Positions 48,543-57,155 of a stretch of 64,000 nt of DNA are shown here, one piece after another. Made by a program: the position numbers and the translations under genes. Origin of the DNA: Streptomyces aureoverticillatus. GTDB taxonomy: Bacteria > Actinomycetota > Actinomycetes > Streptomycetales > Streptomycetaceae. The notes beneath the pieces are model-generated. The model had not been told where the DNA came from. It saw nothing but the letters and a program-made list of their open reading frames with translations, and searched no databases. How positions within the stretch are numbered: the stretch's first letter is position 1; every line of letters starts with the position of its first letter. The stretch lies in the NCBI RefSeq assembly GCF_014649395.1, contig NZ_BMSY01000008.1, forward strand, positions 62,001 to 126,000, in the 5' to 3' direction.

Positions 48543-51059
48543 GTGGTGGACCAGCTTACGCAGCACGATCCGCGGCGGATCGGCCCGTTCGAGGTCCTTG
48601 GACGGCTCGGCGCCGGCGGCATGGGACTCGTCTATCTCGCGCGTTCCGCCTCCGGGCGGCGCGTGGCGATCAAGACGGTGCGGACGGAGCTCGCCGAGGA
48701 CCAGCTGTTCCGGGTCCGCTTCACCCGCGAGGTCGAGGCGGCGCGGGCCGTGTCCGGCTTCTACACGGCCGCCGTGGTCGACGCCGACCCGCGCGCCGCC
48801 GTGCCCTGGCTCGCCACGGCGTACGTCCCCGCGCCCTCCCTCGAGGAAATAGTGAACGAGCACGGGCCGCTGCCCACGCAGGCCGTGCGGTGGCTGGCCG
48901 CGGGCGTCGCGGAGGCGCTGGAGTCCATCCACGGCGCCGGGCTCGTCCACCGCGACCTGAAGCCGTCCAACGTCCTGGTGGTCGAGGACGGGCCGCGCGT
49001 CATCGACTTCGGCATCGCCTCGGGCGTCTCCAACACCCGCCTGACCATGACCAACGTCGCCGTCGGCACGCCCGCCTACATGTCGCCCGAGCAGGCCAAG
49101 GACTCCCGCAGCGTCACCGGCGCCAGCGACGTCTTCTCGCTCGGCTCCACCCTCGTCTTCGCCGCCACCGGACACGCGCCGTTCCACGGCGCCAACCCCG
49201 TCGAGACCGTCTTCATGCTGCTGCGCGAGGGCCCCGACTTGGAGGGCCTGCCCGACGAGCTGCGGCCCCTCATCGAGTCCTGCATGCAGATGGAGGCCGC
49301 CCTGCGGCCCACGCCCAACGACCTCCAGGCCCAGCTCGCGCCGCACCTCTTCGCCTCCGAGGGCCACGGCGACGACAGCGGCACCGCGTCCGCGTGGCTG
49401 CCCGAGCGGGCCGTCGCGCTCATCGAGGCCCGCCGGGGCGGACGGCCGCCCGCGCGCGTCGCCGCCGGGTCCGGCGGCGGGTCCGGGGGCCGGGGCGCAC
49501 GCGGGAACTCCGCCGCCGGAGCCGCCGCCGCGCCCGTCTCCGCCGTGCCGCCCCCGCCCCGCCAGGCCCCCGCCGTGCCCTCGGGCGCCGCCGCTCCCGC
49601 CCACGCCTCCGCAGTGCCCTCCCAGGTGCCGTCCGCCGGGGCGTCCCAGCCGTTCCAGTCGCCGCTCCCGCCGGCGCCGGGCGCACCCGACGCCGGGCCC
49701 GTGCAGCTCGCCGGCGCGCAGGTGCCGATCGGGCCCGGGCCACGCGTCGCCGAGGCGCGGGCCGCCGCGCCGCCGGTGGACTCCGGGCTCGCCGGGTCGT
49801 GGTCCCGGTCCGCGTCCGCCCCGGCCCCCGCGCCGGTCGGCGGGCCGCCCGGGAGCGGGGCCAACGGGGTCGACCCGGGGGTCACGGGCGGCGCCGGGGC
49901 GGCGGCGGGTGCCGGTGGGTCCGGGGCGCCCGCGTCCTGGCGGCCCTGGCGGTTCCGGATGTCCAACGACGTGTGGGGCACCCCCGCCGTAGCCGGGAAC
50001 CTCGTCTACGTCACGTCCTTCGAGGTGCACGCCCTCGACGTCAGCACCGGCCGGCGCAGCTTCAAGACCCGCGACGTCGCCTGGTCCATGGCGGTCGCCG
50101 ACGGCCGCGTCCACGCCTCCGACGGGCCCACTCTGTACGCCCTCGACGGCGCCGACGGCTCCGACCTCTGGCGTGTCCAGACCGACGCCTGGGTGTACGC
50201 CCTCCAGGCCGACCGGGGCACCGTCGTCACCGCCACGCGCGGCGGCGGCGTCCAGGGCTGGGAGGCCGCCAACGGCGAGAAGCTCTGGGAGATCACGAAC
50301 GCCCAGACCGAGTTCGAGACGCCCGAGGCGGCGCCCGTCATCGTCGACGGCACCGTGTACGTCTGGAAGGACGCGCGGTTGCGGGCCGTCGAGGCGCGCA
50401 CCGGCATCGAGCGGTGGTCGTACCCCGTCGGTGACGCCGCGTCCTGCGGTGGCGTGCCCGTCCGCGTCACACAGGCGCCCGACGGATACGTGTACATCGC
50501 CGCCGGTACCCGCGTCCTCGCCGTCGACGTGGCCGCCGGGCACGTCCGCTGGCACTTCGAGGCGCCCGCCGTGTTCCTCTCCCCGCCCACCTTCGCCCCC
50601 GGCCCCGCCGTCACCGGCGGCGGCGTGTACCTGGCCGACTACCTCGGCACCGTGTACGCCCTCGACGCCACCGACGGCCGCGACCGCTGGCGCATCGCCA
50701 CCGAGGCCCGGTCCTCCGTCGACCCCGTCCTCGTCGCCGACGGCCACGTGCACGTGGGCAGCGGCAAGGGGCTCTACACCCTCGACGCCGTCACCGGCAC
50801 CCCGAAGTGGCGCTTCCAGGCCGGCGGCGAAGTCGTCGGCTCCCCCGTGGTGGCCGACCGCCGCATCCACTTCGGCGCCACCGACCACCTGCTCTACACC
50901 CTCAAGGCCGACGACGGCCGCCTCCGCTGGAAGCTGGCCACCGGCGGCGAGATCACCGGCGCCCCCGTCGTCCGCGACGGCATCGTGTACGCGTGCAGCA
51001 AGGACCGCTGCGTGTACGCGCTGGACGCGGAGCGGGGGACGGCCACGTCGCGTCCGTGA
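48543..51059 (+). CDS. Serine/threonine protein kinase with C-terminal PQQ-like beta-propeller
   Basis: 838 residues. Kinase domain about 12-270: glycine loop LGAGGMGLVYLA, catalytic VAIK lysine, HRDLKPSNVLV, DFGIA, GTPAYMSPEQA. A Pro/Ala/Gly-rich linker (about 290-465) has no obvious transmembrane helix. From about 475 on, at least seven PQQ-type repeats appear (VWGTPAVAGNLVYV, LYALDGADGSDLWR, LRAVEARTGIERW, VYALDATDGRDRWR, LYTLDAVTGTPKWRF, LYTLKADDGRLRWKL). The layout equals AfsK-like kinases, where the propeller binds ligands or partners. GTG 48543 follows GGAGGTGGCAGGCAA. Targets unknown; the ATQF-motif protein at 10653 is one candidate type. Confidence 0.93.
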   Translation: MVDQLTQHDPRRIGPFEVLGRLGAGGMGLVYLARSASGRRVAIKTVRTELAEDQLFRVRFTREVEAARAVSGFYTAAVVDADPRAAVPWLATAYVPAPSLEEIVNEHGPLPTQAVRWLAAGVAEALESIHGAGLVHRDLKPSNVLVVEDGPRVIDFGIASGVSNTRLTMTNVAVGTPAYMSPEQAKDSRSVTGASDVFSLGSTLVFAATGHAPFHGANPVETVFMLLREGPDLEGLPDELRPLIESCMQMEAALRPTPNDLQAQLAPHLFASEGHGDDSGTASAWLPERAVALIEARRGGRPPARVAAGSGGGSGGRGARGNSAAGAAAAPVSAVPPPPRQAPAVPSGAAAPAHASAVPSQVPSAGASQPFQSPLPPAPGAPDAGPVQLAGAQVPIGPGPRVAEARAAAPPVDSGLAGSWSRSASAPAPAPVGGPPGSGANGVDPGVTGGAGAAAGAGGSGAPASWRPWRFRMSNDVWGTPAVAGNLVYVTSFEVHALDVSTGRRSFKTRDVAWSMAVADGRVHASDGPTLYALDGADGSDLWRVQTDAWVYALQADRGTVVTATRGGGVQGWEAANGEKLWEITNAQTEFETPEAAPVIVDGTVYVWKDARLRAVEARTGIERWSYPVGDAASCGGVPVRVTQAPDGYVYIAAGTRVLAVDVAAGHVRWHFEAPAVFLSPPTFAPGPAVTGGGVYLADYLGTVYALDATDGRDRWRIATEARSSVDPVLVADGHVHVGSGKGLYTLDAVTGTPKWRFQAGGEVVGSPVVADRRIHFGATDHLLYTLKADDGRLRWKLATGGEITGAPVVRDGIVYACSKDRCVYALDAERGTATSRP

Positions 51060-51160
51060 CGGCCGTCGTTCCGGGCACGGAAGGGGCTCAGTACGGCGGC
51101 CGTCGCTTCGACGCTACGCCGGACGTGTGACGGTCGCCAGGCGAGGGCGGTGCCCCCGGT

Positions 51161-51964
51161 CTACCGGGTGCGGAACCCCCCGCCCCGCCCGCGCGCAGCG
51201 AACAGTTCCGCCTGCCGGGACGGGCTCGCGTTGCCCAGGGCGACGAGGTGCGGCGCGTGCGCCATCGCCTGCGCCCTGGCGGCCTCCTTGGCCGACCACA
51301 CGGCCCGCACCGTGCCCTGCACGGCCTCCGTGGGGAAGGAGGCCACGGTCTCGGCGGCCCGGACCGCCGCCGACAGGACATCCTCGCCCGGCGGCACCAG
51401 CTCCGACACGAGCCCGATCTCGTACGCCCGCCGCGCGGAGACCCGTTCGGCCGTCCCCATCAGGGACATCCGCGCCACCTCCCCGAACGGCATCCGCTGC
51501 GCCATCGCGATGGCCTCGTACGCGCTGACCATCCCGTACGTCGTATGCGGGTCGAAGAACGTCGCGTGCTCCGCCGCGATCACGAACTCCGCCTCACCGA
51601 CCAGATAGAACGCTCCACCGCACGCCATGCCGTTGACGGCGGCGATCACCGGCTTCCACAGGTCGTTGGCCTTGGGCCCCAGGGTGAGGAGCGGGTCGTC
51701 GATCGTGTACGGGGAGGACGGCTGCGGTACCTTCGCGTCGCGGTCTATGCCCGTGCAGAACGCGCGCTCGCCCGCGCCCGTCACGACGACCGCCCGCACC
51801 GCGTCGTCGTAGCGGAACTCCCGCCATGCGGCCGCCAGTTCGGCCGCCATGAGCGGGGTGACCGCGTTGTGCCGCTCGGGGCGGTCCAGGGTCACCACGG
51901 CCACGCCGGACTTCTCGTCCCGGTCCACCCGTAGGCCGGCCCGCGACGGCGCCTTCTCCGTCAT
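51161..51964 (-). CDS. Enoyl-CoA hydratase/isomerase family protein
   Basis: 267 residues from ATG 51964. Crotonase fold: VVTLDRPERHNAVTPLM, RAFCTGIDRDAK, KPVIAAVNGMACGGAFYLVGEAEFVIAAEHATFFDPHTTYGM. The usual second catalytic Glu region is changed (VSAYEAIAMAQRMPF), suggesting a specialised hydratase or hydrolase such as the EchA20-type ring-opening enzymes of steroid C/D-ring breakdown (tentative). The start overlaps the OB-fold gene stop (ATGA), so the two are co-translated. Confidence 0.88.
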   Translation of the reverse strand: MTEKAPSRAGLRVDRDEKSGVAVVTLDRPERHNAVTPLMAAELAAAWREFRYDDAVRAVVVTGAGERAFCTGIDRDAKVPQPSSPYTIDDPLLTLGPKANDLWKPVIAAVNGMACGGAFYLVGEAEFVIAAEHATFFDPHTTYGMVSAYEAIAMAQRMPFGEVARMSLMGTAERVSARRAYEIGLVSELVPPGEDVLSAAVRAAETVASFPTEAVQGTVRAVWSAKEAARAQAMAHAPHLVALGNASPSRQAELFAARGRGGGFRTR

Positions 51965-52416
51965 GAGCGCTCCAGCACCCACTGGGGTATCGCGAAACCG
52001 TCGCGTTCCGCGAATGCCACCTGGACCCGTGCTCCTATGCGCAGCCGGTCCGGCGGCACGGAGTCGGGCGGTTCGCCCGCCTCCGTGACGACGTTCCCGG
52101 CCAGTCGGATCCGGGGGGCGTCGGTGAGTTCGACGAGGACGGCGTTGTACGGGGCCAGTGCGGCGTAGGCCGGGAGGAGTGGGGGGTGCGGTACTACGTA
52201 CGACCAGATGCGGGCCTTGCCCGTCATCCTGCGCCACTCCGTGGCGAAGGACTGGCAGTGCGGGCAGCAGGGCCTTGGCGGCCAGCGGAGCTCGGCGCAG
52301 GCCTCGTTTCCGCAGGCCTGTATGCGGAGTTCGCCTTGGGCGGCGTATTCCCAGAAGGGGGTGCCGTCGTCGTCGACGACTGGGGTGAGCAGGGGGTCCG
52401 TTTTCGCGTCTGCCAT
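51961..52416 (-). CDS. OB-fold (DUF35) acyl-CoA-associated protein
   Basis: 151 residues from ATG 52416 (GAGG about eight bases upstream). Zinc-ribbon cysteines in CGNEACAELRWPPRPCCPHC at about 32-51, then an OB-fold with IWSYVVPHPPLLPAYAALAPYNAVLVELTDAPRIRLAGNVV. Second DUF35 protein in the window. It sits directly downstream of a thiolase-like gene (52539-53690), a pairing typical of aldolase or thiolase complexes, and overlaps the enoyl-CoA hydratase gene. Confidence 0.88.
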   Translation of the reverse strand: MADAKTDPLLTPVVDDDGTPFWEYAAQGELRIQACGNEACAELRWPPRPCCPHCQSFATEWRRMTGKARIWSYVVPHPPLLPAYAALAPYNAVLVELTDAPRIRLAGNVVTEAGEPPDSVPPDRLRIGARVQVAFAERDGFAIPQWVLERS

Positions 52417-52527
52417 GTTGGTCGCCTCTTTTGACTGCGGGTCTGATGTGGCTGGTCGCGCAGTTCCCCGCGCCCCTTGGGAAGCCGGTCCTCCGTAGGA
52501 GTTCCCGCGCCCCTCACGGGAACCTCC

Positions 52528-52542
52528 CTCACGGAGCGTCAA
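52528..52542. promoter_or_regulatory. Catabolic operator candidate, site 11 (degenerate)
   Basis: CTCACGGAGCGTCAA, two mismatches from consensus, overlapping the thiolase-like stop codon and 112 bp upstream of the OB-fold gene. Weak. Confidence 0.4.
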
Positions 52543-53690
52543 GTTCTCAGTAGTACTGCTGATGTCGGTACGCCTTCGCCCGCCGTCACCAGGCAGGTGG
52601 ACGCTCCCGGGACCTGGGCCGTGCTCGTGCCGCGGAGTTGTCTGACGCCCTCGGTGATGAGGTTGAAGCCGTGTACGTACGCCTCGCTCAGGCCGCCGCC
52701 CGCGGTGTTGAGCGGGAGGCGGCCGCCGGTCTCCAGGGCCCCGCCCTCCGTGAACGCGCCGCCCTCGCCGCGCCCGCAGAAGCCGTAGCCCTCCAGGGAG
52801 AGGGGGATCAGCGGGGTGAACGCGTCGTAGATCTGGGCCACGTCCACGTCCTGCGGGCCGAAGTCCGCCTGTTTCCAGAGCTGGCGGGCGGCCGTCCACG
52901 CGGGGCCCGACAGGGGATCGTCATTCCAGTAATTGACCATGCCGTGGTGCTGCGCGGGCAGCCCCTGTGCCACGGAGTGGACGTACACCGGCCGGTGGCG
53001 GCAGTCGCGGGCGCGCTCGGCGGAGACCAGGACGCAGGCCAACGCCCCGTCCGTCTCCAGGCAGTTGTCGAAGAGGCAGAGCGGCTCGCTGATCCAGCGC
53101 GAGGTCATGTACATGTCCCGGGTCAGCGGGCGTTCGTACATCATCGCGGCGGGGTTCTGGTTCGCGCGGTTGCGGCAGGCGAGGGCGACGTTGAAGAGGT
53201 GGTCGCGGGTGGCGCCGTACTCGTGCATGTAGCGGCGGGTCAGCATCGCGATCTCGTCGGCCGGGCGGAGCAGGCCGAAGGGGCGCGTCCACTGGGCGGG
53301 CGTGGGGAGCTGGGCGGTGGTGTTCCGCCACGGCCGCGGCCCGCTGCCGCGCTTGCGGGAGCGCCAGGCCACGCCCACGCTCGCCTGCCCGGTGGCGATC
53401 GCCGCCGCCAGGTGCGCGAGCGTCGCGCACGAACCGCCGCCCCCGTACCCGACCTTGCTGAAGAACGTGACGTCCCCGGCGCCGATCGCCTTGGCGACCT
53501 CGACCTCGTCGGTCTCCTCCATCGTGTACGAGGCGAAGCCGTCCACCTCGGACGCCGCGATGCCCGCGTCGTCGAGCGCCGCGACGATCGCACGGCACGC
53601 CAACGCCTTCTCGCTCTCGGGCAGTTGCTTGGCGAAGGAGGTCTGTCCGATACCCGCTATCGCTGTGGCGTCCTTGAGTGACGAAGCCAT
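52539..53690 (-). CDS. SCP2-thiolase-like protein with retained cysteine
   Basis: 383 residues from ATG 53690 (GGAGG eight bases upstream; GTG 53699 also in frame). Lipid-transfer thiolase branch: IAGIGQTSF, KVGYGGGGSCATLAHLAAAIATG with a Cys at the nucleophile position, VAQIYDAFTPLIPLSLEGYGFCGRGEGGAF and LPLNTAGGGLSEAYVHG. Unlike the homologue at 43192, the Cys is kept, so it could perform real thiolysis with its DUF35 neighbour. Two operator copies lie upstream, shared with the divergent FadD3-like ligase. Confidence 0.88.
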   Translation of the reverse strand: MASSLKDATAIAGIGQTSFAKQLPESEKALACRAIVAALDDAGIAASEVDGFASYTMEETDEVEVAKAIGAGDVTFFSKVGYGGGGSCATLAHLAAAIATGQASVGVAWRSRKRGSGPRPWRNTTAQLPTPAQWTRPFGLLRPADEIAMLTRRYMHEYGATRDHLFNVALACRNRANQNPAAMMYERPLTRDMYMTSRWISEPLCLFDNCLETDGALACVLVSAERARDCRHRPVYVHSVAQGLPAQHHGMVNYWNDDPLSGPAWTAARQLWKQADFGPQDVDVAQIYDAFTPLIPLSLEGYGFCGRGEGGAFTEGGALETGGRLPLNTAGGGLSEAYVHGFNLITEGVRQLRGTSTAQVPGASTCLVTAGEGVPTSAVLLRT

Positions 53691-53719
53691 GGCGTGCACC
53701 TCCGTGTCGTGCCTCGCTG

Positions 53720-53734
53720 CTGACAGCGCGTCAG
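53720..53734. promoter_or_regulatory. Catabolic operator candidate, site 12
   Basis: CTGACAGCGCGTCAG, 30 bp upstream of the thiolase-like start in the divergent promoter region. Confidence 0.65.
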
Positions 53735-53746
53735 GCTACCGCTAAT

Positions 53747-53761
53747 CTGACGGACAGTCAG
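53747..53761. promoter_or_regulatory. Catabolic operator candidate, site 13
   Basis: CTGACGGACAGTCAG, identical to the core of site 1, 26 bp upstream of the FadD3-like ligase start. Confidence 0.75.
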
Positions 53762-53786
53762 CTATCGTGCGGGAGGGGGAGCAGCG

Positions 53787-55403
53787 ATGCGCGGCGATCT
53801 GGAGTGGGGCAGCGTGCCGGGCCTGGTCCGGGCGGCGGCCGAGCGGTACGCGGACCGGGAGGCGGTCGTCGAGGGCCGCACCCGGGTGACGTACCGCGAA
53901 CTCGGCGACCGGATCGAACGGGCCACCGCCGCCTGCGTGGCGAGCGGCGTCGAACCCGGCGACCGCGTCGCCGTGTGGGCGCCCAACACCCTCGACTGGA
54001 TCGTCTCCGCCCTCGGCGCGGTCGGCGCGGGCGCGGTCCTCGTCCCGCTCAACACCCGCTTCAAGGGCGCCGAGGCGGCGTACGTCCTGACGCGCTCGCG
54101 GGCCAGGCTGCTGTTCATCACCGGTACGTTCCTGGGGACGTCGTACGTGGCGTCGCTGCGGCGGGCGGCGGGGGACGGCCCGGGCCCCGGCCCCCTCCCC
54201 GGGCTTCCGCACCTGGAGCAGGTGGTCGTCCTCGCCGACGACGCCCCCGAGGACTTCCGCACCTGGAAGGACTTCCTGGCGAGCGGCGACCCGGTGCCGG
54301 CCGAGGCCGTCCGGGCGCGGGCGGCGGCCGTCCGGCCGGACTGGCCCTCCGACATCGTCTTCACGTCCGGCACCACGGGACGGCCCAAGGGCGCCGTCAT
54401 CACGCACGCCCAGACCCTGCGCTGCTACGCGATCTGGAGCGAGCTGGCCGGGCTGCGCGAGGGCGACCGCTATCTGATCGTGAACCCGTTCTTCCACACC
54501 TTCGGCTACAAGGCCGGGATTATCGCCTGCCTGATGCGCGGCGCCACGATGATTCCGCAGCCGGTCTTCAACGTGGACACGGTCCTGGCGAACATCGCCG
54601 CCGAACGCATCTCGGTCCTGCCGGGGCCGCCCACCCTGCACCAGTCCCTCCTCGACCACCCGGCCCGCGACAGCCACGACCTGTCGGCGCTGCGGCTCGT
54701 GGTGACCGGCGCGGCCGTGGTGCCCCTGCGCCTGGTCGAACGCCTCCGCGCCGAACTCCACATCGCCACCGTCCTCACCGCGTACGGCCTCTCGGAGGCC
54801 AGCGGCATCGTCACGATGTGCCGCAGGGGCGACCCGGCCGAGGTCATCGCGGCCACGTCCGGGCGCGCGATCCCCGACACGGAGGTCCGCGTGGTCTCGG
54901 CCGCCGGTGACCCCCTGCCGCCGGGCCGCCCCGGCGAGGTCCTGGTCCGCGGCCACAACGTCATGAGCGGCTACTTCGAGGACCCGTCCGAGACCAAGAA
55001 GGTGCTGACGGGCGACGGTTGGCTGCGGACGGGCGACGTGGGCGTCCTGGACGCGGACGGAAACCTCCGCATCACGGACCGCATCAAGGACATGTTCATC
55101 GTCGGCGGCTTCAACGCGTACCCCGCGGAGATAGAACAACTCCTCGGCCTCCACCCGGAGGTGGCCGACGTAGCCGTCATCGGCGTCCCCGACGCCCGCC
55201 TCGGCGAGGTCGGCAAGGCGTACGTCGTACGCCGCTCCGCGTCCTCCGCCCTCACCGCGGACGACCTGATCGCCTGGTCGCGGCGCGAGATGGCCAACTA
55301 CAAGGTGCCGCGGGAGGTGGAGTTCGTGGCCGGGCTCCCGCGCAACGCGAGCGGCAAGGTGCTGAAGGGCGAACTGCGGCGCCGCGGGCGGGCGTCGGGC
55401 TGA
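53787..55403 (+). CDS. FadD3-family acyl-CoA ligase
   Basis: 538 residues, AMP-forming ligase. P-loop FTSGTTGRPKGAVITH at about 192-207, the NPFFHTFGYKAGI segment, adenine motif TAYGLSEASGIVTMCRRGD, hinge GWLRTGDVGVLD, IKDMFIVGGFNAYPAEIE, and catalytic lysine in RNASGKVLKGEL. The RRGD extension after the adenine motif and overall look match the FadD3 group that activates the steroid C/D-ring acid HIP in mycobacteria (recognised by resemblance, not by alignment). Divergent from the thiolase-like gene across operator sites 12 and 13. Confidence 0.9.
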   Translation: MRGDLEWGSVPGLVRAAAERYADREAVVEGRTRVTYRELGDRIERATAACVASGVEPGDRVAVWAPNTLDWIVSALGAVGAGAVLVPLNTRFKGAEAAYVLTRSRARLLFITGTFLGTSYVASLRRAAGDGPGPGPLPGLPHLEQVVVLADDAPEDFRTWKDFLASGDPVPAEAVRARAAAVRPDWPSDIVFTSGTTGRPKGAVITHAQTLRCYAIWSELAGLREGDRYLIVNPFFHTFGYKAGIIACLMRGATMIPQPVFNVDTVLANIAAERISVLPGPPTLHQSLLDHPARDSHDLSALRLVVTGAAVVPLRLVERLRAELHIATVLTAYGLSEASGIVTMCRRGDPAEVIAATSGRAIPDTEVRVVSAAGDPLPPGRPGEVLVRGHNVMSGYFEDPSETKKVLTGDGWLRTGDVGVLDADGNLRITDRIKDMFIVGGFNAYPAEIEQLLGLHPEVADVAVIGVPDARLGEVGKAYVVRRSASSALTADDLIAWSRREMANYKVPREVEFVAGLPRNASGKVLKGELRRRGRASG

Positions 55404-55522
55404 GACCGGACGCCCGGCAACGTGGGCTGCGCCACCGACCGGCCCCCGAGCAGGTGTTCTAGACTGCGCGCCAGACTGTCGCGTCGAGCGTGACGCGTCC
55501 GAACACTTTGGGGGAACTCCAC

Positions 55523-56038
55523 GTGCGTATCCGTACGGGGGCGGCTGCCGCTGCCCTGGCCGGTCTGCTGGCCGTCGGCGCTGCCGTACCGGCCCAGGCC
55601 GACAGCCACGACACACCGCGGCCGCGCGGCACTGCCGGCAGCACCGTCAACACTTTCGACACGGCGTCCCGCGCCGCCGGCCCCGGCGTCGGCATGTTCC
55701 AGACCATGGGCGACAACGTCCACTTCTCGCACACGGTGCGGGGGAACATCAACGCGCACGGCTGGTGGAAGAACCTGCGCGGGCCGGCCGGGATCAAGGC
55801 CAAGGTCACGGTGTGGCTTCAGGTCAAGCGCGGGGGAGAGTGGAAGACCCTGACCAAGGCGGCCAAGAACGTCTACTCCGGCGGCGGCAGCGGCAAGCGG
55901 ACGGCCGCCGCGTACAAGTGCACGTACAACGTGGGCCAGTACGACTTCCGCAGCGTCATCGACGTCGACCTCATCGGCTACGCGGACGACAGCTACCGGA
56001 AGGTCACCCCGACCCAGAGGCTGGGCTGCGGTCTGTGA
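55523..56038 (+). CDS. Secreted protein of unknown function
   Basis: 171 residues from GTG 55523 (GGGGGAA seven bases upstream). Clear signal peptide (RIRTGAAAAALAGLLAVGAA, cleavage after PAQA, about residue 27). The mature about 145 residues are basic and Trp/Lys-containing with conserved-looking VTVWLQVKRGGEWKTLTKAAKNV and two Cys (near residues 137 and 169) that may pair. The composition suggests a small beta-rich extracellular domain. No family recognised. Ends at a strong terminator. Confidence 0.8.
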   Translation: MRIRTGAAAAALAGLLAVGAAVPAQADSHDTPRPRGTAGSTVNTFDTASRAAGPGVGMFQTMGDNVHFSHTVRGNINAHGWWKNLRGPAGIKAKVTVWLQVKRGGEWKTLTKAAKNVYSGGGSGKRTAAAYKCTYNVGQYDFRSVIDVDLIGYADDSYRKVTPTQRLGCGL

Positions 56039-56090
56039 GCGAGTCGGGTCGCGGTCTGTGATCGGTCGCGGCCTGTGATCAACGGTTGAC

Positions 56091-56124
56091 GGCGGTGCTG
56101 GAAGAGTAACCTTCCAGCACCGCC
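56091..56124 (+). terminator. Intrinsic terminator
   Basis: GGCGGTGCTGGAAG (56091-56104), loop AGTAAC, CTTCCAGCACCGCC (56111-56124), followed by TGCTTT. Perfect 14-bp stem after the secreted-protein gene. Confidence 0.8.
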
Positions 56125-56136
56125 TGCTTTCCGGGA

Positions 56137-57012
56137 GTGCCTTTGTTTCCCCCCACCGTCGTCGTCGGCCTGCACGGGGTCCTTGAGACGTATCCGTGGT
56201 TCGACCGGGTCGTGAAGCGGGACGCCGATTCCGACGCGGATTCCGACGCGGGTTCCGACGCCGAGGGCTCCGTCGAGGAAGAGCTCCTCTTCCTCGCCGT
56301 CGACCGGGCCGGTTCCTACGGCTGGCAGACCGTGGGCGGCCTGCTGCACGAGGACGGCCGGGTCGCGGCCGCCCATGACCCCACGGCGTGGGCTCATGAG
56401 GAGGTCGGCGGCGACTGGACCCAGGACGGTGGGGTGCGCCGGCTCGCGTGGCTGGGAGCGGGGGTTCTCACCGACCCGCCGCGTCCGGGGCTGCCCGTCC
56501 GGCCGATCGCCCTGGTGCTGTCCGAGACGCTGGCCCGCGTGGGCGCGACGACGTTCACCGGCCTGCACGCGCTGCTGCCGTTGCAGGCGGCCGGGCGCAA
56601 CACGGCCTTCCACCAGATCGAGCTGGCCCCGTGGTTCGGCATGGCCGACCCGGACGCCCGGCACGAAGTGGTGGTGACCGTCTCCGGCCGCCCCGGCGAG
56701 GGCGGAGCGGTCGAGGACGACGCGGCGGCCTTGTGCGAGGCGGTGCGGGAGCGGGCGCAGGGAGCGGTGGACGTCTCCGCGCCTGCCCCCGCGTCCGCAG
56801 CGGGGGACGGCCTCCCGGGACTGGCCCTCGACCTTGAGCAGGCGGTGCACACCCAGGGGATGCGCGAGGTGATCCGGTTCGACTGCCGCACGCGGGAGTG
56901 GTCGCCGGACATCGCGGTGTGGCTGGTGGAGCTGGTCGCCGAGGCGTTGCTCGAGGCGGGGCGGTCGGCGCCGGTGGTGGTGACGGCGTCCCTGGCACGG
57001 GTGCCCGCGTAG
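56137..57012 (+). CDS. Hypothetical protein with acidic Asp-Ser repeat
   Basis: 291 residues from GTG 56137; TTG 56143 has a better-spaced GGGAG and may be the true start. Residues about 28-48 are an Asp/Ser/Ala repeat (DADSDADSDAGSDAEGS) in an otherwise globular, weakly acidic protein with conserved-looking ALVLSETLARVGATTFTGLHALLPL and AVWLVELVAEALLEAG. No transmembrane helix, signal peptide or known family recognised. Flanked by a terminator upstream and the Uma2-type gene downstream. Confidence 0.6.
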   Translation: MPLFPPTVVVGLHGVLETYPWFDRVVKRDADSDADSDAGSDAEGSVEEELLFLAVDRAGSYGWQTVGGLLHEDGRVAAAHDPTAWAHEEVGGDWTQDGGVRRLAWLGAGVLTDPPRPGLPVRPIALVLSETLARVGATTFTGLHALLPLQAAGRNTAFHQIELAPWFGMADPDARHEVVVTVSGRPGEGGAVEDDAAALCEAVRERAQGAVDVSAPAPASAAGDGLPGLALDLEQAVHTQGMREVIRFDCRTREWSPDIAVWLVELVAEALLEAGRSAPVVVTASLARVPA

Positions 57013-57155
57013 GCGCCACCGGAATGGCCGCGGGCGGCGTTGCCCGCACACTCCTACGGCAAGGACGTTATGCGCGCACTCGTACGAGTGGCGATACCGT
57101 CGTGCGGGTAGGACGCAGCATCCCTTCTTGCACGATCTCCTCCATGGGAGCAGTC

